Shown here piece after piece: positions 7,338 through 14,169 of a stretch of DNA of 14,169 nt. Under the pieces are notes generated by a model that had not been told where the DNA came from, ran no database searches, and saw only the letters and a list, made by a program, of their open reading frames with translations. A program made the translations under genes and the position numbers. The DNA comes from Clostridium_AM sp964554365. Its GTDB lineage: Bacteria > Bacillota > Clostridia > Clostridiales > Clostridiaceae. The stretch is taken from positions 1 through 14,169 of the forward strand of contig CAZKOJ010000122.1 in NCBI GenBank assembly GCA_964554365.1, in the 5' to 3' direction. Numbering within the stretch: position 1 is the first letter of the stretch; each line of letters starts with the position of its first letter.

Positions 7338-9142
7338 TGAGTGAAAAGAAAACTGTTAACGTATGTTGCGGAACAGGTTGCTTGGCAAAAAATAGTATGG
7401 CAGTATATGAGGAGCTTAAGAAAAAAATAGAAGAACTAGGAGCTAATGCTGAAGTAAAAACTCAATTCGAGTTAAAGGCTACTGGATGTGATGGACTATG
7501 TGAAAAAGGACCATTAATAAAAATTTACCCAGATGATATAGCATATTTTAAAGTGAATGTTGAAGATGTAGAAGATGTGGTTAAAAAGACATTGATAAAT
7601 GGAGAACTTATTGAAAAATTATTATATTTTGAAACTTCTACTAAACAGAGACTAAGAAATCATAAAGAAAGTGAATTCTGTAAAAGACAACTTAAAATTG
7701 CTTTAAGAAATGTAGGAGAAATAGATCCTACAGTTATAGATGATTATATTGAAAGAGGTGGCTATGAAGCCTTAAGGAAGGCTATATCCAAAATGAAGCC
7801 TGAGGATGTTCTAAAAGAAATTTCAGAATCAGGTCTTAGAGGAAGAGGCGGAGCTGGATTCCCTACAGGACGTAAATGGCAGACAGCTGCAGAAATTGAT
7901 ACAACACCTAAATATGTTGTGTGTAATGGTGATGAAGGTGACCCAGGCGCATTCATGGATAGAAGTATAATGGAAGGTGATCCTCACAGTGTTATAGAAG
8001 GTATGACACTATGTGCTTATGCAATAGGAGGAACTTTAGGCTTTGCATATGTAAGAGATGAGTACGGATTAGCTATAGAGAATCTTCAAAAGGCTATAGA
8101 GAGAGCAAGGGAAAGAGGATTATTAGGAAAAAACATACTAGGTAGTAATTTTTCTTTTGATATACAGATAGTAAGAGGTGGAGGAGCTTTTGTATGTGGT
8201 GAATCTACAGCACTTATGTCTTCTATTGAAGGTATGGTAGGAGAACCTAGAGCTAAATATATACACACTACAGAAAAAGGATTATGGGGACAACCTACAG
8301 TATTAAATAATGTTGAAACTTGGGCTGATGTTCCTATAATAATCGAAAAGGGTGGACAATGGTATAATTCCATAGGTACTATGGAAAAAAGCAAGGGTAC
8401 AAAGGTGTTTTCACTAGTTGGTAAGGTTAAAAATACTGGTCTTGTAGAAGTACCTATGGGAACTACTTTAAAAGAGATTATATTTGATATAGGTGGAGGA
8501 GTATTAAACGACAGAAAGTTTAAAGCAGTGCAAATAGGTGGACCTTCTGGCGGGTGTTTACCTGAATCCTATTTAGATTTACCTGTAGATTATGATACTC
8601 TAGTTAAAGCAGATTCAATGATGGGATCTGGCGGTATGATTGTTATGGATGATAGAACTTGTATTGTGGATATTACAAGATATTATCTAAGCTTTTTAGC
8701 TGAAGAATCCTGTGGAAAATGTGTGCCTTGTAGAGAAGGCGTAAAGAGAATGCTAGAAATACTTACAGATATATGTGAAGGAAGAGGCCAAGAAGGAGAT
8801 ATAGAGGAACTTCTTGAAATTTCCTCAATGACTAGTGTGGCAGCATTATGTAGTCTTGGAAAGAGTGCTGCAAATCCAGTGCTTGCATCAATTAGATATT
8901 TTAGGGATGAATTTGAAGAACACATAAGAGATAAGCGATGTCGTGCGGGTGTGTGCAAAAAGCTTACAACATTTATTATAGATTCAGACAAATGTATAGG
9001 TTGTGACGTATGTAGAAAGAATTGTCCAGTTGAATGTATTGCAGGAGAAGTTAAAAAACCTCATGTAATAGATATAGATAAGTGCGTAAGATGTGGAAAT
9101 TGCATGAATATTTGCAAATTTGATGCAGTTAAAGTTAAATAG
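7337..9142 (+). CDS. hytB: Electron-bifurcating hydrogenase subunit HytB, NuoF-like flavoprotein
   Basis: FMN subunit that binds the pyridine nucleotide and is the presumed bifurcation centre. Domains in order: a thioredoxin-like [2Fe-2S] domain (Cys10, Cys15, Cys51, Cys55); the NuoF FMN/nucleotide domain with GLRGRGGAGFPTG from residue 166 and VCNGDEGDPGAFMDR; an SLBB-type segment; the [4Fe-4S] site SCGKCVPC (Cys459, Cys462, Cys465) completed by Cys505; and a C-terminal 2x[4Fe-4S] ferredoxin (CIGCDVCRKNC and CVRCGNCMNIC). The 601-aa length is normal for HydB/HytB proteins. In C. autoethanogenum the homologue uses NADP rather than NAD; specificity cannot be read from motifs here, so NADP use is inferred from the gene order. 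ATG overlaps the hytC stop. Confidence 0.92.
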   Translation: MSEKKTVNVCCGTGCLAKNSMAVYEELKKKIEELGANAEVKTQFELKATGCDGLCEKGPLIKIYPDDIAYFKVNVEDVEDVVKKTLINGELIEKLLYFETSTKQRLRNHKESEFCKRQLKIALRNVGEIDPTVIDDYIERGGYEALRKAISKMKPEDVLKEISESGLRGRGGAGFPTGRKWQTAAEIDTTPKYVVCNGDEGDPGAFMDRSIMEGDPHSVIEGMTLCAYAIGGTLGFAYVRDEYGLAIENLQKAIERARERGLLGKNILGSNFSFDIQIVRGGGAFVCGESTALMSSIEGMVGEPRAKYIHTTEKGLWGQPTVLNNVETWADVPIIIEKGGQWYNSIGTMEKSKGTKVFSLVGKVKNTGLVEVPMGTTLKEIIFDIGGGVLNDRKFKAVQIGGPSGGCLPESYLDLPVDYDTLVKADSMMGSGGMIVMDDRTCIVDITRYYLSFLAEESCGKCVPCREGVKRMLEILTDICEGRGQEGDIEELLEISSMTSVAALCSLGKSAANPVLASIRYFRDEFEEHIRDKRCRAGVCKKLTTFIIDSDKCIGCDVCRKNCPVECIAGEVKKPHVIDIDKCVRCGNCMNICKFDAVKVK

Positions 9143-9154
9143 GGGGGTGTCGCA

Positions 9155-9919
9155 ATGAAAATTGTAATTGATGGAAAATCATGTGAATGTGAACGTGGGG
9201 AATTTATTCTTCAGATAGCAAAAAGAAATAATATATATATACCTACATTATGTCACAGTGATGCCCTGGCAGGACTTGGAAGCTGTAGATTATGCATGGT
9301 AGAAGTAGTAGACAGGGGCAGAGCAAAGGTTGTAACTGCATGTTTATTCCCTGTTAGTAAAGAAGTTGAAGTTGTAACTAATTCAGAGAAAATAAAGAGA
9401 ATGAGGAAGAATATAATAATGCTACTTCAGGCTAGATGTCCTGAAAATGAAGAAGTTGCTAAGATGGCTGATGCTTTTGGAGTAGAAAGAAAAAGAGTAG
9501 AAAGGTTCAAGTTAGATAATACAGAAAATTGTGTACTTTGTGGATTATGTACAAAAGCCTGTAAAGAAATAGGTGCAGGTGCTATATCTACAGTAGATAG
9601 AGGTATATACAAAAAAGTAGAAACTCCGTATGAAGAGCCATCACCTGAATGTATAGGATGCGGTTCTTGTGCCAATGTTTGTCCAACTAATGCTATAAAA
9701 ATAATTGATAAAGATGGTCAAAGAGAAATATGGGGTAAAAAATTCAAACTAGTGCAATGCGATTGTTGTGGAGCTAATTTTGCCACGGAAGAGCATATTA
9801 AATTTGCATATGAAAAAACAGGAAGAGAATTGGAAATGGATAAAGTTCTTTGTGAAAAGTGTAGAAGAAAATCTAGTTTAGAAGAAATAAAAAATATGTA
9901 TGAGACCTTAAATCCTTAG
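9155..9919 (+). CDS. hytD: Electron-bifurcating hydrogenase subunit HytD, NuoG-like Fe-S protein
   Basis: Fe-S relay subunit. It begins with a [2Fe-2S] ferredoxin domain like the start of NuoG and of long hydrogenases (Cys33, Cys44, Cys47, Cys63; CX10CX2CX15C), then two [4Fe-4S] motifs, CVLCGLCTKAC (Cys126-Cys136) and CIGCGSCANVCP (Cys166-Cys176). The His-ligated cluster of NuoG is not seen. The C-terminal 55 residues hold two CX2C pairs (Cys202/Cys205 and Cys233/Cys236) that look like a zinc ribbon or rubredoxin-like site rather than another ferredoxin. The start has a strong AGGGGGGTG 5-9 nt upstream and lies 12 bp after hytB. A terminator-like hairpin follows its stop. Naming follows gene order; role as electron relay is inferred from the family. 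Confidence 0.85.
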   Translation: MKIVIDGKSCECERGEFILQIAKRNNIYIPTLCHSDALAGLGSCRLCMVEVVDRGRAKVVTACLFPVSKEVEVVTNSEKIKRMRKNIIMLLQARCPENEEVAKMADAFGVERKRVERFKLDNTENCVLCGLCTKACKEIGAGAISTVDRGIYKKVETPYEEPSPECIGCGSCANVCPTNAIKIIDKDGQREIWGKKFKLVQCDCCGANFATEEHIKFAYEKTGRELEMDKVLCEKCRRKSSLEEIKNMYETLNP

Positions 9920-9933
9920 TATTAAGATTATAG

Positions 9934-9962
9934 AAAAGTGTCTTCAGATGGGACACTTTTTT
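9934..9962 (+). terminator. Intrinsic terminator inside the hyt cluster
   Basis: AAAAGTGTC (9934-9942) pairs perfectly with GACACTTTT (9952-9960), 9-nt loop TTCAGATGG, followed by TT and G, giving a run of six T. It lies between hytD and hytE1, so it should lower or separate expression of hytE1-hytA-hytE2 unless it is read through. Confidence 0.7.
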
Positions 9963-9977
9963 GTAGAAAACACTGCT

Positions 9978-9983
9978 TATAAT
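9978..9983 (+). promoter_or_regulatory. Possible -10 element before hytE1
   Basis: A perfect TATAAT preceded by TGCT lies 35 bp before the hytE1 start and just after the internal terminator. The matching -35 window (ACTTTT, 17-bp spacing) is poor, so a promoter for hytE1-hytA-hytE2 is possible but weakly supported. Confidence 0.3.
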
Positions 9984-10017
9984 TTAGTTTTTGTGTATAA
10001 GAAAGGTGGTAAATTAA

Positions 10018-10572
10018 ATGAAACCAGATCTTAACTCTTTTGTGATAGCCGATCCAAGTAAATGTATTGGATGCAGATCGTGTGAGGTAGCCTGTGCGGC
10101 AGTTCATAGAGATAACGATGCAGGTTTAACAGTGGGAACTATGGAAACGCCGATTGTTCCAAGACTGTTTCTTATAAAGGAAGAAAAAATTGTTATGCCA
10201 ATTCAATGTAGGCACTGTGAAGATGCACCTTGTGCTAATTCATGTCCAGTAGGTGCTATAGTGCAAAAAGATGGAAGTATAATGGTGAAGGAAAGTGCTT
10301 GTATTGGATGCAAAACCTGCATGCTTGTCTGCCCAGTAGGTGCTGTAGATTTATTACCAAAATTTCAAGAACAACTACCTGGAGCTGCATTTGAAGAAAA
10401 ATCAAAATTAGTTGCTTATAAATGCGACTTATGTAAAGAAATTGGCGGTATGCCTGCATGTGTTAAAGCATGTCCAAAAGAGGCTTTAAAAGTTGCAGTG
10501 CCTAAAGAAGATAAAAAGGACAGAAATGTAAAGGCTGCTTTAGGATTGTTAGGGTTTAATAAGGATATGTAG
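10018..10572 (+). CDS. hytE1: HytE1, ferredoxin-like protein with four [4Fe-4S] clusters
   Basis: Polyferredoxin subunit of the HycB/FdhB type, thought to wire FdhA and HytA together in the hydrogenase-formate dehydrogenase complex. Four cysteine motifs are visible: CIGCRSCEVAC (Cys16-Cys26), QCRHCEDAPCANSCP (Cys64-Cys76), CIGCKTCMLVCP (Cys95-Cys105) and KCDLC...PACVKACP near the end, enough for four clusters. There is no twin-arginine or other signal peptide, so it is cytosolic. The 184-aa length fits HytE1. GAAAGGTGG (10001-10009) precedes the ATG. It is clearly paralogous to the protein starting at 11999, on the other side of hytA. Confidence 0.9.
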   Translation: MKPDLNSFVIADPSKCIGCRSCEVACAAVHRDNDAGLTVGTMETPIVPRLFLIKEEKIVMPIQCRHCEDAPCANSCPVGAIVQKDGSIMVKESACIGCKTCMLVCPVGAVDLLPKFQEQLPGAAFEEKSKLVAYKCDLCKEIGGMPACVKACPKEALKVAVPKEDKKDRNVKAALGLLGFNKDM

Positions 10573-10608
10573 GAAATAAAAAAATCCGTAAGAGAAAGGG
10601 ATGTTAAA

Positions 10609-11991
10609 ATGTCAAACAATACTGCCATAATAAATATAGACCAAGAATTATGTACAGGTTGTAGACGCTGTGCTGAAATTTGTCCAGTGGATGCTATAGA
10701 AGGTAAGGATGGAGAACCACAGCATATAAATACAAATAAATGTGTTATGTGTGGACAATGCGTACAGATATGTAAGGCATATTCTCCGGTTTATGAAGAG
10801 ATTGCAACGCCTCTAAGTAAAAAATATTATGATAGAGGAATATTAAATAGTGTCAAAGAACCTGTATTTGCAGCTTACAATATGGGACAAGTAAAAAAAG
10901 TTAAAGAGTTGCTACAAAACAAAGATTTATTTACAGTGGTACAATGTGCACCAGCTGTAAGAGTAGGTTTGAGTGAAGACTTTGGACTACCTCTTGGAAC
11001 TTTAAGTCCAGGGAAAATGGCAGCAGCTCTTAGAAAAATTGGTTTTAATAAGGTATACGATACGAATTTTGCAGCAGATCTTACTATAATGGAGGAGGGT
11101 ACTGAGCTTATAAAAAGAATAACTGAAGGTGGAACTCTTCCTATGTTTACTTCTTGTTGCCCAGCATGGGTAAAATATATGGAACAGACTGAGCCAGAAC
11201 TTTTGGATCATCTTTCAACTTGCAAATCACCTCAGCAAATGGCTGGACCGGTTTTTAAAACATATGGTGCTAAAATTAGTGGAATAAACCCAGCTAAAAT
11301 TTTAAGTGTATCAGTTATGCCATGTACCTGTAAAGAATTTGAATCAGAAAGAGAAGAAATGCAGGGTAGTGGATATAGAGATGTAGACGTGGTTATTACA
11401 ACTAGAGAGTTAGCTCAGTTAATAAAAGATATGGGAATAGATTTCAAGGAACTTCCAGAAGAAGGTTTTGATAATCCTTTAGGACAGTATACAGGAGCGG
11501 GTACCCTATTTGGAACTACTGGAGGCGTTATGGAAGCTGCCCTTAGAACAGGATATGAACTCATAACTAAAAAGTCAATTCCAAGTGTAGATCTTACTGC
11601 GGTAAGAGGCGGAGAAGGCTTTAGAACTGCAGAAGTTCAGGTTGGAGACTTAAAATTAAAAGTTGGTATAGTTTCAGGATTAAAACATGTGGAGCCTGTA
11701 CTTGAAGCAATAAAGAGTGGAAAATGCGATATGCATTTTATTGAAGTTATGACATGCCCTCAGGGATGTATCAGTGGTGGGGGACAACCAAAGCTACTTT
11801 TAGATGAATCTAAAGAAGCAGCATACAATGATAGAAAAAAAGGTTTATATGACCATGATTCTAATTTAACTATGAGAAAATCCCATGAAAATCCAAGCAT
11901 TAAAAAGATTTATGATGAGTTTTTAGGAGAACCTCTAGGACATAAATCCCATGAATTATTGCATACTAAATATAAATCTAGGAAGGAGTAG
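10609..11991 (+). CDS. hytA: [FeFe]-hydrogenase catalytic subunit HytA
   Basis: Carries the H-cluster and oxidises or evolves H2. Residues 1-60 form a 2x[4Fe-4S] ferredoxin domain (Cys15, 18, 21, 25 and Cys45, 48, 51, 55). The H-cluster domain shows all three signatures: L1 FTSCCPAW (Cys183, the proton-transfer Cys, and Cys184, a ligand), L2 MPCTCKEFE (Cys239 ligand, Lys242) and L3 EVMTCPQGCISGGG (Cys383 and Cys387). All residues needed for a working H-cluster are present. The 460-aa length is shorter than CpI-type enzymes because the extra N-terminal clusters reside in HytD and HytE. AAAGGGATG precedes the start, and the stop is 7 bp before hytE2. An unusual extra Cys241 lies in L2, where Ala is common. 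Maturases HydE, HydF and HydG must be encoded elsewhere. Confidence 0.95.
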   Translation: MSNNTAIINIDQELCTGCRRCAEICPVDAIEGKDGEPQHINTNKCVMCGQCVQICKAYSPVYEEIATPLSKKYYDRGILNSVKEPVFAAYNMGQVKKVKELLQNKDLFTVVQCAPAVRVGLSEDFGLPLGTLSPGKMAAALRKIGFNKVYDTNFAADLTIMEEGTELIKRITEGGTLPMFTSCCPAWVKYMEQTEPELLDHLSTCKSPQQMAGPVFKTYGAKISGINPAKILSVSVMPCTCKEFESEREEMQGSGYRDVDVVITTRELAQLIKDMGIDFKELPEEGFDNPLGQYTGAGTLFGTTGGVMEAALRTGYELITKKSIPSVDLTAVRGGEGFRTAEVQVGDLKLKVGIVSGLKHVEPVLEAIKSGKCDMHFIEVMTCPQGCISGGGQPKLLLDESKEAAYNDRKKGLYDHDSNLTMRKSHENPSIKKIYDEFLGEPLGHKSHELLHTKYKSRKE

Positions 11992-11998
11992 TAGGAAA

Positions 11999-12586
11999 AT
12001 GGCTAATTGCTTTATAGTTGCTGACCCAGATAAGTGTATAGGTTGTAGAACTTGTGAAATAGCATGTGTTGTAGCGCATTCCAGCAAAGACATATTTACA
12101 GCGCCATTATCGCAAATTGAATTTTTCCCTCGTTTAAATGTAATAAAGACTGCAGCGGTAAGTGCACCAATTCAATGCAGACAGTGTGAAGATGCTCCCT
12201 GTGCCAAAGTATGTCCTGTTAAGTGCATAACCACTAAAAATGGTCGTATTCATGTAGATGAAAAGGAATGTATAGGATGTAAAACTTGTGCGATTGCATG
12301 TCCAATTGGAGCTATTGATATGGTTACAGAAGTTAGAGAGGGTGAAAAAATTCTACAGGCGAGACTTAGAATTAAAGACCACGATTGCAGTGAAGATGAG
12401 AAAGAAAGAATCATTGCTCATAAATGCGATTTGTGTGGAGAAAGATTAGAAGGACCAGCCTGTGCAGAAGTTTGTCCTACGAAGGCTTTTAAAATAGTAA
12501 AACAAGAAGATTTGGAAAAAATGCTTAAACAAAGACGTAAAAATAGTGCAGAAGAAATAATTAGAATAACTAACCAAGGTAACTAA
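11999..12586 (+). CDS. hytE2: HytE2, ferredoxin-like protein with four [4Fe-4S] clusters
   Basis: Second polyferredoxin of the complex, paralogous to HytE1: both share IADP/VADP-x-KCIGCR-(S/T)-CE at the start, PIQCR-x-CEDAPCA in the middle and ECIGCKTC/ACIGCKTC afterwards. Four motifs: Cys13-Cys23, QCRQCEDAPCAKVCP, CIGCKTCAIACP and KCDLCGERLEGPACAEVCP. The 195-aa protein has a longer linker before the last cluster (KDHDCSEDEKER) and a basic C-terminal tail (MLKQRRKN). The open frame extends back to 11951, but that start lies inside hytA; the ATG at 11999 is chosen because GGAAGGAG (11981-11988) precedes it at a usable distance and MANCFIVADPDKC then aligns with HytE1. It is the last gene of the cluster before a strong hairpin. 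Confidence 0.9.
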   Translation: MANCFIVADPDKCIGCRTCEIACVVAHSSKDIFTAPLSQIEFFPRLNVIKTAAVSAPIQCRQCEDAPCAKVCPVKCITTKNGRIHVDEKECIGCKTCAIACPIGAIDMVTEVREGEKILQARLRIKDHDCSEDEKERIIAHKCDLCGERLEGPACAEVCPTKAFKIVKQEDLEKMLKQRRKNSAEEIIRITNQGN

Positions 12587-12616
12587 TTTATGATTTAAAT
12601 TTACAGTTGCGAGTAG

Positions 12617-12665
12617 ACAGGTATTGATGATTTTATGTAAAATCATCAATACCTGTTAGTATTTT
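12617..12665 (+). terminator. Terminator at the end of the hyt cluster
   Basis: ACAGGTATTGATGATTTTA (12617-12635) is perfectly complementary to 12638-12656, a 19-bp arm pair with a tight centre. A T-run (TTTTT at 12662-12666) follows five bases after the stem. On the other strand no T-run follows, so it serves the forward genes mainly, though the long stem could also slow transcription from the convergent regulator. Confidence 0.75.
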
Positions 12666-12691
12666 TGTCAATGAAAATTTACTGAATTTTT

Positions 12692-14089
12692 TTAGAGCAA
12701 ATCTATATTTATATTATATTTGGTTATTTTTCTATAAATAGTAGCCTTACCTATTTTTAAAAGCCCTGCTGCTTTTATTGCATTACCTTTACAAAATTTA
12801 AGAGCCTCTTTAATACATTGTTCTTCAACCATATCTAAAGGTAAAATTTCTTTAGGAACAATAATTTCTACATTAGAAACAGGTTTTGGATTTCTATTTT
12901 GTAAATATTGTGAAGTTATCATTGTATCTTCACAAAGATAATAAGATCTTTCTACTACATTTCGTAACTCTCTTGTATTACCTGAAAGACTATAGGTTTT
13001 TAGCTTTTCAATATAAGATGGATCAATATATTTTGGTTCGCATGGGTTTTTTGAGTTTAGCTTATTTACAAAACATTGAGCTAGAAGTTCAATGTCTTCT
13101 TTTCTTTCTTCTAATGGCATTAAGTGAAGGTTCATTACATTTAGTCTATAATAAAGATCCTCTCTAAAATTTTTATTTTCAATTTCTTCTGATAAAACTC
13201 TATTAGTAGCAGCAATAACTCTTACATCGATAGCTTTTTCATAAGTGCCGCCAACTCTTACAATTTTCAAATTATCCAAAACTCTTAACAATTTAGATTG
13301 TATGTCCATAGGAAGTTCGCCTATTTCATCTAAAAATATAGTACCACCATCAGCTAATTCAAATTTGCCAGGATATCCCCCCTTAGATGCACCTGTAAAA
13401 GCGCCTTTTTCATATCCAAATAGTTCACTTTCTACAAGTTCTCTTGGAATAGCTGCACAATTAACTGCTACAAATGGACCAGTGCGTCTATCGCTATAAT
13501 TATGAATAGATTGGGCAAATACTTCCTTACCAGTGCCACTGTTACCCTCGATTAATATATTACAGGTGGTTTTAGATGATTTTTTTGCCAAAGTAACTAT
13601 ATTTTTCATTCCTTCATTTTTAGTAAGTATATCATCAAATGTAAAGGAAGCTTTATATCCCACTACGTTATTAACCATTTTATGCAAATTTTTACTATCC
13701 CTTAATGATAAAACTAGTCCTATGTTTTTTCCACGTAATCTTACAGGGGTTATGTTTATAAGGCATCTTATCCTGGTTCCATTAATATTAAAGCTACAAT
13801 CTTCATTAAAATGATTTTCACCTGTAAGTAAAGTTGTATTTACAATATCATCTTTTAGTATATCATTTAAATAGGTTTCATATAGAGTAACCTCCTTTAT
13901 GCCTAGTATTTTAACAGCTGTAATATTTACTTTTTTTATTAAAAGGTTTTCATCAGTAACAATTAAGCCTTCATATGCTGAGTCAAAAATTGATTGTATT
14001 ATAAAAGAAGATATATCATATTCTAATATACTGTCCATATCAATTCTGCACATATCATCAGTGTCTGTCCAATAATCTAAATTATCCAT
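12692..14089 (-). CDS. Sigma-54-dependent transcriptional activator (PAS, AAA+, Fis-type HTH)
   Basis: Enhancer-binding protein that remodels sigma-54 polymerase by ATP hydrolysis. Domains (465-aa numbering): a short N-terminus; a PAS domain at about 29-138 (IFDSAYEGLIVTDEN onwards); an AAA+ domain with Walker A GNSGTGKE (182-189), GAFTGA loop (229-234), Walker B IFLDEIGE (251-258) and arginine-finger region FREDLYYRLN (308-317); and a C-terminal Fis-type helix-turn-helix (GNAIKAAGLLKIGKATIYRKI, about 435-455). The intact GAFTGA shows that it contacts sigma-54. The frame can begin at a TTG at 14110, but the ATG at 14089 is preferred because AGAAGTG lies 5 nt before it and nothing Shine-Dalgarno-like precedes the TTG. 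The single PAS domain is the only sensor; its signal is unknown. Convergent with the hyt genes. Confidence 0.92.
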   Translation of the reverse strand: MDNLDYWTDTDDMCRIDMDSILEYDISSFIIQSIFDSAYEGLIVTDENLLIKKVNITAVKILGIKEVTLYETYLNDILKDDIVNTTLLTGENHFNEDCSFNINGTRIRCLINITPVRLRGKNIGLVLSLRDSKNLHKMVNNVVGYKASFTFDDILTKNEGMKNIVTLAKKSSKTTCNILIEGNSGTGKEVFAQSIHNYSDRRTGPFVAVNCAAIPRELVESELFGYEKGAFTGASKGGYPGKFELADGGTIFLDEIGELPMDIQSKLLRVLDNLKIVRVGGTYEKAIDVRVIAATNRVLSEEIENKNFREDLYYRLNVMNLHLMPLEERKEDIELLAQCFVNKLNSKNPCEPKYIDPSYIEKLKTYSLSGNTRELRNVVERSYYLCEDTMITSQYLQNRNPKPVSNVEIIVPKEILPLDMVEEQCIKEALKFCKGNAIKAAGLLKIGKATIYRKITKYNINIDLL

Positions 14090-14128
14090 GTTATCACTTC
14101 TATGTAACAAATAATTATTATTATTTGA

Positions 14129-14151
14129 ATTATAACTAGAAATTCAATTTC
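14129..14151 (-). promoter_or_regulatory. Possible promoter and operator of the sigma-54 activator gene
   Basis: On the minus strand a perfect TATAAT (14134-14129) lies 40 bp before the chosen start. Directly upstream is the palindrome GAAATT-G-AATTTC (14151-14139), in the -10/-35 spacer where a repressor could block polymerase. The -35 region is only a T-run, so the promoter would be weak or activator-dependent. Confidence 0.4.
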
Positions 14152-14169
14152 AAAAAATAAAAGGAAATA

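Noticed and set aside
12886..13814. Forward-strand open frames opposite the regulator
   Set aside because: They are antisense shadows of a well-conserved AAA+ gene and lack ribosome sites.

Overview
The window looks like chromosomal DNA from a low-GC, strictly anaerobic Clostridium, most likely an acetogen of the C. autoethanogenum / ljungdahlii / carboxidivorans type. The evidence is the AT-rich AGA/ATA/TTA codon use, the polA-coaE-transglycosylase housekeeping run, and above all a selenocysteine formate dehydrogenase next to a six-gene electron-bifurcating [FeFe]-hydrogenase cluster with the fdhA-hytCBDE1AE2 layout known from C. autoethanogenum. The species cannot be fixed from sequence alone.

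Region 1 (1-3195) is housekeeping. A DNA polymerase I gene has its 5' part replaced: about the first 385 bases are near 50% GC and encode an unrelated peptide read in frame into the clostridial polymerase. This is probably an assembly chimera at a contig end, but could be a real fusion. It is followed by coaE (dephospho-CoA kinase) and a membrane-anchored lytic transglycosylase.

Region 2 (3196-3730) is an RNA locus: a strong sigma-A promoter, a leader inverted repeat, tRNA-Leu(GAG), then 6S RNA only about 13-17 nt downstream, closed by a clear intrinsic terminator.

Region 3 (3731-4353) is a very AT-rich, gene-free stretch of about 620 bp carrying two good sigma-A-type promoters that face fdhA.

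Region 4 (4354-12586) is the energy-metabolism cluster. fdhA carries an in-frame UGA (selenocysteine 139) with a bacterial SECIS hairpin. A 344-bp gap with an unusual branched RNA element, a CRP/FNR-like palindrome and two mini-ORFs separates it from hytC, hytB, hytD, hytE1, hytA and hytE2. By analogy with the characterised complex, HytB holds FMN and binds NADP(H), HytA carries the H-cluster, HytC, HytD, HytE1 and HytE2 supply Fe-S relays, and FdhA exchanges CO2 and formate. The whole would couple H2, NADP(H) and ferredoxin redox chemistry to CO2 reduction, the first step of the methyl branch of the Wood-Ljungdahl pathway. An intrinsic terminator lies inside the cluster between hytD and hytE1.

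Region 5 (12587-14169) holds a long-stemmed terminator and a convergent sigma-54-dependent activator (PAS, AAA+, Fis-type HTH). I found no sigma-54 promoter inside the window for it to act on.
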